Positions 1 through 7,127 of a stretch of 14,687 nucleotides of DNA are shown in pieces. The stretch comes from an uncultured Bacilli bacterium (GTDB lineage Bacteria; Bacillota_I; Bacilli_A; RF39; UBA660). Location: NCBI GenBank assembly GCA_947625365.1, contig CANQNZ010000021.1:1-14687 (forward strand). Direction: 5' to 3'. A program made the translations under genes and the position numbers. The notes under the pieces are model-generated. The model did no database searches and was not told the DNA's origin. It saw only the letters and a list, made by a program, of their open reading frames with translations. Positions within the stretch are counted from its first letter, which is position 1. Each line of letters begins with the position of its first letter.

Positions 1-2463
1 ATTTTTCAAACAGAGACTTTTGAATTATTTATAAATAGAGTATATGTGATTTTAGGCGCTGTAATGTTATTTTTCTTAGCATATACAATATTAAAAAACA
101 TAGCTGACCCGGATTCTTTTACTAAAGGCGATAGCTCGATGGGAAAGATTATATCTAATACGGTAATATCCCTAGTTTTAATTGCTGTTTTACCTACTAT
201 TTTTACTTTTTTGTATCAAGCGCAAGAAATTTTATTAAAAGAAAATATAATTGGTAGATTGATATTGGGAAATTATTCTAGTGCTACCGAATCATTGGAA
301 CTTACTTTTGAACAAGATGTTTGTGATAAATTAAATACTTTAAATGGAACGTCTCAGTATATAGTCAAAAATGGTACATGTTCTATCAGATGGGAAGATA
401 AAGGAAATTCTAATTCGGTAAAATTAGCGGGTAATTCCATTGCTGTAGATGTTTATACAGCGTTCTTCTATCCTTATTTAACGGAAACTGAGTATGATGA
501 TAAAGTAAGTGAAGCACGCGTAGAAGCAGAAGCTTTAGGTGAAGATGTTGACAGTTTTGCTAATAGTAATCAATATTATAATGCTGATTTTTTCTATCCC
601 GATTGGGAAACTGATAATCATACTTTAAATGCTAAAGAAGAATATTTATATACTAAAATTGCTAGCTATGATGCTTGTCATAATATGGCAGATGGCTATG
701 CTTATGGTACAACGGCATCTTCATGTGCCGCCGAAATGTTAGCTTATTATAAATCTAGTCAAATGGGTAATGACATGTTGCCTTTAAATTTTAAATCAGT
801 TATGCAATATGCTAAAACAACCGGAGATTTTAGTGGTTTTAAACTATTATCAAATTTTGTTTATGAAGATAAAGTAGAATATTCACTACTATTATCAACA
901 ATTGCTGGCTTATTTATTTGTTATATAATGATATCTTATTGTATTGATATGGGACTTAGAGCGGCAAAATTAGGTTTCGCTCAATTAGTAGCCCCTATTC
1001 CTATCTTAGCTAGGATAGTGCCAAGTCAAAAGAAAATGTTTGATAGTTGGACAAAATTTACATTAACATCATATTTTGAAGTCTTTGTTAGAATTGCCAT
1101 TATCTTCTTAGGAATTTTTATGATTACCCATTTACCAAATGTTCAAGATATGTGGGAAAATTCAATTTTAACTAATGTTTCATTTATGTCTTTAAAGGCT
1201 CCTATGATAATGGATATAAACTCTGTATCTTGGGGAACAAAATCAATTGCTAGAGTAGCTGTTATAATTGGTATTTTAATGTTTGTTAAGCAAGCGCCTA
1301 AGTTAATAACTGATGCGTTAGGTATAAATATCAATTCTGGCTCATTAAATATCCGCAACAAGCTAAAAGAAATGGTTGGAGGCGAGCAAGTTGTCAAAGG
1401 CCTAAATGCTGTTGGTGCTTTACCTAGAAAAGGGTTAGGAGCACTGGCTGGTGGTATTGGTAGTTGGCATGCTGCTGTCCTAAACGGTCAGGGCAAAGTT
1501 CCTCTTTCTACGGCATTTTTACGCGGAGCTAAGCAAGGATGGAAAAGTCCAAAACATGGATATCGAAATGCCTTTGGAGATACTTATAGTGATATAACTG
1601 GTGATACTAAATATGCACCTTCTCATATTTCTGGTGGTAATACTATTTTAAGTGGAGCAAGTAAAAGTATTGATAAAAGATACAAACAAGCTGTCAACAA
1701 AGATTATGTTGCTCACTTAGAAAATGTTAGAGATACCTTTGAAGCAACTGACCGTCGTTTTATGGAAGCAATCAACAACCAAAAAAGTGGTTATGCAAGA
1801 ACTATTAGAAATATGGAACAAAGCAGTGCCTTTGCAAACTATCAACAAGCTGAAAAAGAGCGTCTAATTAAAGAATACAAAGAAAATGAGGGAGCTCGTA
1901 TAGCAAAACGTATAGCTGATTTTGAAAAGAGCGCTGATTATCGTGCTGCCCAAGCAAATGCTCATAATGCTGCAGCCTCTGCTGTACGCCAAGAAGCTAT
2001 TTTAAAAGGTGTTAAGCTTACTGATGATCAGGTTCAACAAGAGGCTTCTCGAAGAGAATCTAATTACTTATTAGATGAACTTAAGAAAATGAATAAAGAT
2101 ACTGTTAATCAATATTTAGATGATCGCCATAAACAGGATAATAAGGATTATGAATTAAATCAAAAAGTCCTTAATTCTCTTGATAGTCAAGCAAAACAAA
2201 ATACGGTAGAAAGTATGCGTAGAACTAATAGTGACTATAACAGGGCGCTTGATATGATTAATAATACTAATGCTATATTTGATGATATTAGAGACACAGT
2301 TATTAAAGACATTCGTAGTCATCCAGCAACTGATGCAGAGCGTAATTATATTAGAGCTTTAGATGAATTAGAAAGCAAAGGTAAAGTTACTCGTAAGAAA
2401 GACTTTGAAGAAAACCTTGCTGCAACTCTTGCCAATATGGGCTATGATAAGGATAAAAAGTAG
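1..2463 (+). CDS. VirB6/TrbL-like polytopic membrane protein of a type IV secretion system (5' partial)
   Basis: This is likely the membrane channel subunit of the conjugation-type machine. The frame is open from base 1 with no stop upstream of the GTG at 46, and there is no convincing Shine-Dalgarno before that GTG, so the true start lies outside the window. Numbering from the GTG, hydrophobic helices lie near residues 2-19 and 35-58. A large, probably extracellular insert of about 220 residues follows, carrying Cys93, Cys112, Cys211 and Cys227. Further helices lie near 279-300, 308-325, 343-362 and 400-417. The part from about 430 is soluble: a Gly-rich stretch (about 455-475), then a long charged, probably coiled-coil tail (about 545-790). 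This order (helices, extracellular insert, helices, long cytoplasmic tail) and its place directly before a PrgI and a VirB4 gene support a VirB6/TrbL role. Family assignment rests on topology and neighbours, since the sequence itself is poorly conserved in this family. Confidence 0.78.
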   Translation: MFQTETFELFINRVYVILGAVMLFFLAYTILKNIADPDSFTKGDSSMGKIISNTVISLVLIAVLPTIFTFLYQAQEILLKENIIGRLILGNYSSATESLELTFEQDVCDKLNTLNGTSQYIVKNGTCSIRWEDKGNSNSVKLAGNSIAVDVYTAFFYPYLTETEYDDKVSEARVEAEALGEDVDSFANSNQYYNADFFYPDWETDNHTLNAKEEYLYTKIASYDACHNMADGYAYGTTASSCAAEMLAYYKSSQMGNDMLPLNFKSVMQYAKTTGDFSGFKLLSNFVYEDKVEYSLLLSTIAGLFICYIMISYCIDMGLRAAKLGFAQLVAPIPILARIVPSQKKMFDSWTKFTLTSYFEVFVRIAIIFLGIFMITHLPNVQDMWENSILTNVSFMSLKAPMIMDINSVSWGTKSIARVAVIIGILMFVKQAPKLITDALGININSGSLNIRNKLKEMVGGEQVVKGLNAVGALPRKGLGALAGGIGSWHAAVLNGQGKVPLSTAFLRGAKQGWKSPKHGYRNAFGDTYSDITGDTKYAPSHISGGNTILSGASKSIDKRYKQAVNKDYVAHLENVRDTFEATDRRFMEAINNQKSGYARTIRNMEQSSAFANYQQAEKERLIKEYKENEGARIAKRIADFEKSADYRAAQANAHNAAASAVRQEAILKGVKLTDDQVQQEASRRESNYLLDELKKMNKDTVNQYLDDRHKQDNKDYELNQKVLNSLDSQAKQNTVESMRRTNSDYNRALDMINNTNAIFDDIRDTVIKDIRSHPATDAERNYIRALDELESKGKVTRKKDFEENLAATLANMGYDKDKK

Positions 2464-2474
2464 AGGTGTGAAAT

Positions 2475-2783
2475 ATGAATAATTACTTAATCCCTGCTAA
2501 TTCTAAAAAATCAAAATTGATTTTAGGGTTTTTCAATCCATTAGATTTAATTATATTTACGGTTGGTGTGGTACTTACATTATTCTTGCTATTTGCCTTT
2601 AAATCTAATAATGTCATAGTAATGATTTTAGATTTATTGCCAGCATTAATTGCATCATTTCTCGTAATGCCAGTACCTAATTACCATAATATGTTTACAT
2701 TAATTAATAATATCTATACATATTTTAGTAAAAGAAAAAAATATTATTGGAGAGGTTGGTGTGCAAATGGCAAAAAACGCTAG
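2475..2783 (+). CDS. PrgI/VirB3-like small membrane protein
   Basis: This 102-residue protein has two membrane helices (about 24-41 and 48-66) separated by a short turn and followed by a basic tail. The aromatic motif YYWRGW near residues 90-95 is a familiar ending in PrgI-family proteins of Gram-positive conjugation systems, which fill the VirB3 position and partner VirB4. The ATG is preceded by AGAGGTG at 2462-2468, which overlaps the stop of the upstream gene, so the two are probably translated from one mRNA. The 3' end overlaps the beginning of the next gene by 17 bases. Order VirB6-PrgI-VirB4 matches known Firmicutes transfer modules. Assignment is from size, topology, tail motif and neighbours. 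Confidence 0.8.
   Translation: MNNYLIPANSKKSKLILGFFNPLDLIIFTVGVVLTLFLLFAFKSNNVIVMILDLLPALIASFLVMPVPNYHNMFTLINNIYTYFSKRKKYYWRGWCANGKKR
2751..2757 (+). promoter_or_regulatory. Shine-Dalgarno choosing the start of the VirB4 N-terminal gene
   Basis: AGAGGTT lies inside the end of the PrgI gene. A GTG at 2761 is only 3 bases downstream of it, whereas the ATG at 2767 is 9 bases downstream. The nearby PrgI gene uses AGAGGTG with a gap of 6. The ATG at 2767 is therefore the preferred start, and the GTG two codons earlier is an alternative. Confidence 0.55.
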
Positions 2784-3324
2784 TATTTCAAAATATTCGG
2801 AAGATTGGGTTCCAGTTAAAAGCATCATGAATGGTATGATTGAACTAGAAAATGGAAATTATGTTACGGGCGTAAAAATAGAGTCAAAAGATATTTTTAT
2901 TCTAGATGCACAAAGTCAAAATAATGTTATATTTGGAATGCGAAATTTCTATAATGCTATCGATTATGAATTTTGGTTAGTCATAGCAGATAGACCAGTA
3001 GATATTAATATTTATCTTTCTCAGTTACAAGTATTATACTCTCATACTGTTAATCCGGAAATTAGGAAATTAATTGACCAAGATATTAATAAAGCTAATT
3101 TATTTATGAGTAACGATATGAACGTTGTTGATACAGAATATTACATTTTGTTTAAAGAAAAGAAACAAGAAATTATTCAAAAGCGTATTCATAGCCTAAT
3201 TACTAATTTAGCTAATGCTGGTGTGAACTCTGCTCAGGCTTCTAATTCAGACTTACGAATGCTATTAGATAATTTCTTAAACGGGGGAGCAACTACTAAT
3301 TTTGGGACGGTGATTAGTTCATGA
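2767..3324 (+). CDS. VirB4 N-terminal domain protein (TraC-like), encoded separately
   Basis: This 185-residue soluble protein begins MAKNASISKYSEDWVPVKSI. A segment around residues 20-45 (ELENGNYVTGVKIESKDIFI) resembles the amino-terminal, non-ATPase part of VirB4/TraC-like proteins, which normally precedes the motor domain in one chain. Here it ends at a TGA that shares bases with the ATG of the ATPase gene (ATGA at 3321-3324). The C-terminal end (NFGTVISS) and the beginning of the next protein (SLKSEIAPKG) read as adjacent parts of one VirB4. There is no Walker motif in this piece. It should pair with the downstream ATPase at the cytoplasmic face of the channel and contact PrgI. I chose the ATG at 2767 on Shine-Dalgarno spacing. 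A recent frameshift is possible but less likely, because the second part has its own ribosome binding site. Confidence 0.7.
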   Translation: MAKNASISKYSEDWVPVKSIMNGMIELENGNYVTGVKIESKDIFILDAQSQNNVIFGMRNFYNAIDYEFWLVIADRPVDINIYLSQLQVLYSHTVNPEIRKLIDQDINKANLFMSNDMNVVDTEYYILFKEKKQEIIQKRIHSLITNLANAGVNSAQASNSDLRMLLDNFLNGGATTNFGTVISS

Positions 3325-5105
3325 GTTTAAAAAGTGAAATAGCTCCAAAAGGACTATTATTTAAACCAACAGAATTTATTATAAGTGATAAATATGCGAC
3401 AATATTAACTATAGTTAGTTTTCCAAAGTATATAGCTCCTGGTTATCTATCTAATTTAACAAGTATTTCTGGGGTTAAAGTGGTTATTAAACATATTCCA
3501 ATAGAGTTTTCTACTATGTCAAAAATGTTAAATAAAGAGATAGCAGATTTAAAAATGCGTTATCAGCATGAAAATGATCATACCATCCAAGAGAGAATAC
3601 GCCAAGATTATGAGTCAATTGAACAATTTGTATCAATGCTTGCCTCTACGCAATCTCGTATTTTTGATTTCCAAATGCACTTAATGATAACCGCTAATAA
3701 TAAGGAAGAACTAGATATGAAAAAAATTCAGGTTCGTTCTTTCTTAGATGCTTTAGGTATGCGGGGAATTCCTTTAATGTTTGAACAAGAAAAAGTTTTA
3801 AAATCTATGATACCGATATTCCCTAAACAAGATATAGAAGAAAGAGTAGGTACACCAATACCATCGCCGACTGTGGCAGCTATGTATCCTTTTGTATTTG
3901 ATAGTATTAAAGACCCTGGATATTCTACTTTATTAGGGGTAGACTTTTCGGGAGGCGTAGTATTATTTAACCAATTTTTATATCAAATAAAAAAAGAACA
4001 TAACCGTAATAATGCCAATATGATTATATTAGGTACATCAGGTAGTGGTAAATCAACAGTAGCTAAATTATTACTTCGTAATCATATTCGTAATGGTTAT
4101 AAAATCGTTTCTATAGACCCTGAAGGGGAATTAGAAGAAATGACTAAAAATCTAGGTGGCGATTTTATTGACTTAGGTAAGGGTGGAGAATTTGGTATGA
4201 TTAACCCTTTAGAAATTGTCATGGATGCGGATGAAGAAGAGATAGCGCAAGGTTTAGGCTATACAGTTTTAACTAGAACATTACAATCTTTAAAAGCATT
4301 TATGAAGTATTATTCTCCAGCCATTGAAGATGATGTTTTAGCTTTATTTAGTGAAGTTGTTCAAGATACTTATAAACGTTATAAAATAGATTTTGATACA
4401 GATTTTAGAAATCTTACTTCCGAAGATTATCCAACGTTTGATGATGTTTATGCCACTATTAAAGGACGCATACTTTCTATGCCTGAACAAACACAGGAAA
4501 AAGATATTATGGAGCGCTTAGAGCTTAGAGTTCGTCCTCTTGTTAAAGAATTAAGATACTACTTCACAGGTCATACTACTATTCAAATTAATAGTAATCA
4601 TATAGTATTTAATATTAGAGAACTTATGAATAGTGACGAAAATATTCGTAATGCCTTATTTTTCAACATCTTAAAATATGCATGGGGATTATGCTTAGAT
4701 AAATCATTAAATACTATAATGATGGTTGATGAAGCCCATGTACTTCTTTCAAGTCGTAACGAATTAGGGGCTGAGTTTTTAGCCCAAATTCAACGTCGTA
4801 GTCGTAAGTACAATACTGGAACAATCATAATTACTCAGCAGCCTACTGATTTTGCTGCGCCAAATGTTATTGTTCATGGTAAAGCAATATTTGATAATGC
4901 TTCTTACTATATAATAATGGGTCTAAGAAAACAAGCAGTTGATGATTTAGGCCAATTAGTTGACTTAAATGATAATGAAAAAGAACGAATTAAATACTTT
5001 AATCAAGGAGAAGCTTTATTTGTTTGTGGTAGTCGAAGAATGCAAATCAATGTTATCCTTACCCAAGAAGAATTGGATTCATTTGGTAGTGGCGGAGGAT
5101 TATAG
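3321..5105 (+). CDS. virB4: VirB4-family conjugation ATPase (motor domain)
   Basis: This is the ATPase that powers assembly and substrate movement of the type IV machine at the cytoplasmic membrane. The 594 residues contain a clear Walker A, GTSGSGKST at 238-246 (Lys244). A Walker B, MMVDEAH, follows with Asp470-Glu471, and then the conserved ITQQPTDF stretch near 504-511. Residues 1-235 carry the VirB4 middle region, including IVSFPKYIAPGYLSN near 31-45 and a helical segment of about 75-120. The protein lacks the usual first domain, which is supplied by the gene immediately upstream. The start codon overlaps the preceding stop as ATGA, and GGTGAT at 3309-3314 lies 6 bases before it, so re-initiation with local ribosome binding is expected. 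No membrane helix is seen. Family assignment is firm; whether the substrate is DNA or protein is not shown by this gene. Confidence 0.93.
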   Translation: MSLKSEIAPKGLLFKPTEFIISDKYATILTIVSFPKYIAPGYLSNLTSISGVKVVIKHIPIEFSTMSKMLNKEIADLKMRYQHENDHTIQERIRQDYESIEQFVSMLASTQSRIFDFQMHLMITANNKEELDMKKIQVRSFLDALGMRGIPLMFEQEKVLKSMIPIFPKQDIEERVGTPIPSPTVAAMYPFVFDSIKDPGYSTLLGVDFSGGVVLFNQFLYQIKKEHNRNNANMIILGTSGSGKSTVAKLLLRNHIRNGYKIVSIDPEGELEEMTKNLGGDFIDLGKGGEFGMINPLEIVMDADEEEIAQGLGYTVLTRTLQSLKAFMKYYSPAIEDDVLALFSEVVQDTYKRYKIDFDTDFRNLTSEDYPTFDDVYATIKGRILSMPEQTQEKDIMERLELRVRPLVKELRYYFTGHTTIQINSNHIVFNIRELMNSDENIRNALFFNILKYAWGLCLDKSLNTIMMVDEAHVLLSSRNELGAEFLAQIQRRSRKYNTGTIIITQQPTDFAAPNVIVHGKAIFDNASYYIIMGLRKQAVDDLGQLVDLNDNEKERIKYFNQGEALFVCGSRRMQINVILTQEELDSFGSGGGL

Positions 5106-5124
5106 TAGTCAGAAGGTGTAAGAA

Positions 5125-6384
5125 ATGAAGCAGACTGATAAAATAGAGCAATTAGCCGAAGAATTAAACATTGACTCCGGGACATCTTATAATCAAGCTG
5201 ATAGACTGAAAAAAATAGCAGAGGCTGTTGGGCTGGAAGATTATAATAGTCTTTATGATAACGATAAATTAGAAAAGATGCTTTGGGATTTATATCATAA
5301 AGCTTATCCTAATATTGAACATATTGATGCTACTAATAATTCCGCTTTAGAAAATGAAATGACTAACTTTCAACTAAGGAAACCTACAAGCCAAAACAAT
5401 ACAGTTTCAGTTAGTCCTAAAAGAGCAAACAGCTTAGTCCCTGGGGAAATGCAAGGAGTATATAAACCTGAAGAAGTATCACCAGAGGCGGAGCCTAGTC
5501 AAGATAGTAGTTTAAATAATGTTGATGAGGATGATATTGAAGCTACAGATTTAAAAGCTGAAGCTCCCGCTGATTTATTAAAATTAATTGCCAAGCATCC
5601 ACAAATTTTAGGGATAATTGGCATGCTTTTTGGCGGATTAATGATAATTATTGCGGTTTTAGTAATTTTATCATGCTTTATGGCCTCTGATGCTAAATCT
5701 AGTGCTAGCTCTTCTAGTGGAAATGGCACTGTTAATAGTGCTTCGGTCACTGATAGTTGCTCTCAGCTAGAAGGTAAATCTTTAAGTGATGCTTTAAGTG
5801 AAAAAAATAGTACTATCGATGATTTTAATAAAGAAATATCTTCTTCTATTGCTTCTGCCGGCCTGGGCACAAGAGAAGGGGTAGTCGCTGCGGCCCTATC
5901 CATAACTAGTGATTTATGTAGTAAATATAATATACGTTTGCCATATGAATGGGGCGGTGGGCATAGCACTAAAATAGAATTAGCTAGCGGCCAGTGGGGT
6001 TCTAAATTAGCAAGTCCTATTTATGCCAACGACCGTTCTTATAATTATTCTGGCTTAGATTGTAGTGGTTTTGTCTCTTGGGCCATTTATAATGGTGGTT
6101 ATAATTTTCCATTATCTTCTTCCGAAGATTTTAGTAAATATGGTAAAACCCACAGTATGACTAATGATTATGTAGCCAAAGCCGGCGATCTAATTCATCA
6201 TCCTGGTCATATTATGATAATAGTAGGTGTTAATGAATCATCTAAACAATATACGGTTGCTGAAGCAGCTGGTGGTGATGAAGGAATGCGCGTGCGAACT
6301 ATGCCTTTTGATGGCGGTGGTTCTAATAACTCAATCATTGATATGACAGAATATTATAGCAATTCTGCTAATGTGGGAGGTTAG
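5125..6384 (+). CDS. Membrane-anchored NlpC/P60-type cell-wall hydrolase (VirB1-like role)
   Basis: This 419-residue protein has three parts. Residues 1-155 are hydrophilic with an acidic, Ser/Pro-rich linker. One membrane helix lies at about 161-184. Residues 190-419 form an outside domain that starts with a Ser-rich spacer. The catalytic region shows LDCSGFVSWA with Cys313 and, later, AGDLIHHPGHIMIIVG with His362 as the likely general base, the Cys/His pattern of NlpC/P60 and CHAP peptidases. GTREGVVAAALSI near 249-260 and LPYEWGGG near 272-279 match the entry into such domains. No lytic transglycosylase domain is evident, so it probably cuts peptide stems of peptidoglycan. The ATG follows AGAAGGTG at 5111-5118, 19 bases after the ATPase gene. 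Its place in the cluster suggests it opens the wall for the apparatus. The function of the 160-residue cytoplasmic part is unknown. Confidence 0.85.
   Translation: MKQTDKIEQLAEELNIDSGTSYNQADRLKKIAEAVGLEDYNSLYDNDKLEKMLWDLYHKAYPNIEHIDATNNSALENEMTNFQLRKPTSQNNTVSVSPKRANSLVPGEMQGVYKPEEVSPEAEPSQDSSLNNVDEDDIEATDLKAEAPADLLKLIAKHPQILGIIGMLFGGLMIIIAVLVILSCFMASDAKSSASSSSGNGTVNSASVTDSCSQLEGKSLSDALSEKNSTIDDFNKEISSSIASAGLGTREGVVAAALSITSDLCSKYNIRLPYEWGGGHSTKIELASGQWGSKLASPIYANDRSYNYSGLDCSGFVSWAIYNGGYNFPLSSSEDFSKYGKTHSMTNDYVAKAGDLIHHPGHIMIIVGVNESSKQYTVAEAAGGDEGMRVRTMPFDGGGSNNSIIDMTEYYSNSANVGG
6375..6380 (+). promoter_or_regulatory. Shine-Dalgarno choosing the lipoprotein start
   Basis: GGGAGG lies inside the last codons of the wall-hydrolase gene, 5 bases before the ATG at 6386. 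The in-frame ATG at 6371 lies upstream of this site, has no ribosome binding site of its own, and would put five extra residues in front of a textbook lipoprotein signal. The start at 6386 is therefore preferred. Confidence 0.75.
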
Positions 6385-6385
6385 T

Positions 6386-7072
6386 ATGAAAAAAATAATT
6401 TATTTAAGTTTAGCATTATTTTTGCTAACCGGATGTACTATTAAATATGATTTAGATTTAACGCAATCTGATATTATAAAAGAGCAAATGGAAATAGATG
6501 AAGATGATACATCTAATCAATATTTTGAAACAATAAAAAATTATAATGGCAATATCAGGGCTATCTATAGCGACCAGGACTCTGATAGCTTAGCAAAAGA
6601 CCCTGACCTTGAATATTATGATGTTCAAAATAATAGTGATGAAACAAACGCTAATTTGGTTATTGATTATACTTTTTCAAACGAAGATTTTCCAAATTCT
6701 AATATAATTAATACCTGCTATGATAGAGTAACATACTATAATGAAAATGATAGTATAGATATAAATACTAGTAATGAATTTTTATGTTTTGATAAATATG
6801 TTAGCGCTCAAAATGTTGATGTTAATATTAAGATAAATAAAAACATTACAAACCATAATGCCGATGAAGTAAATGGTAACATTTATACTTGGCATCTTAA
6901 TAGAAATAACGCTTATAATAAGCCAATTATTATTTCTAATATTGAAAATCAATCTTCTTTTGAGCCAAAGGAAGACAGTAGTATCAAATTACCAATTGTT
7001 TTAATGATTTTGCTTGGATTTGCTATTTTTATCATTGGATTATTTATTTATAAAAATCGTAAATATAAATAG
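6386..7072 (+). CDS. Lipoprotein with an additional C-terminal membrane helix, T4SS-associated
   Basis: The 228-residue product begins MKKIIYLSLALFLLTGC, a type II signal peptide with lipobox LTGC and acylated Cys17. A second hydrophobic helix lies near residues 203-222 and ends in a basic tail (YKNRKYK), so the mature protein should be tied to the outer face of the membrane at both ends. The outside part is Asn/Asp-rich and mostly beta-like. It includes KYDLDL just after the lipid Cys, two further cysteines (Cys111, Cys134) that could pair, and a late NIYTWHL segment. That layout recalls LppM/DUF3153-type lipoproteins, but the match is by eye only. It starts one base after the wall-hydrolase stop and ends the tight gene run, so it probably belongs to the apparatus, perhaps as an extracellular scaffold. 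Function is not known. Confidence 0.72.
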   Translation: MKKIIYLSLALFLLTGCTIKYDLDLTQSDIIKEQMEIDEDDTSNQYFETIKNYNGNIRAIYSDQDSDSLAKDPDLEYYDVQNNSDETNANLVIDYTFSNEDFPNSNIINTCYDRVTYYNENDSIDINTSNEFLCFDKYVSAQNVDVNIKINKNITNHNADEVNGNIYTWHLNRNNAYNKPIIISNIENQSSFEPKEDSSIKLPIVLMILLGFAIFIIGLFIYKNRKYK

Positions 7073-7092
7073 TATTTAAAATAAAAATATTG

Positions 7093-7098
7093 TATAAT
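7093..7098 (+). promoter_or_regulatory. Possible -10 element before the coupling-protein gene
   Basis: TATAAT stands in the 55-base gap between the lipoprotein and coupling-protein genes. About 17 bases upstream there is only AT-rich sequence with no TTGACA-like -35. No terminator hairpin is visible in the gap, so read-through from the upstream operon is also expected. AAGGAG at 7114-7119 serves the ATG at 7128 with an 8-base gap. Confidence 0.4.
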
Positions 7099-7127
7099 AA
7101 AATTAATAAATGTAAGGAGAAAAGATT

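Noticed and set aside
3309..3330. Programmed ribosomal frameshift joining the two VirB4 parts
   Set aside because: The junction is a -1 step but has no slippery heptamer, while an ATGA overlap with a Shine-Dalgarno-like GGTGAT is present, so re-initiation is simpler.
6371..6385. ATG at 6371 as start of the lipoprotein
   Set aside because: It lies upstream of the GGGAGG site and puts MWEVS in front of a signal peptide that is complete from the ATG at 6386.
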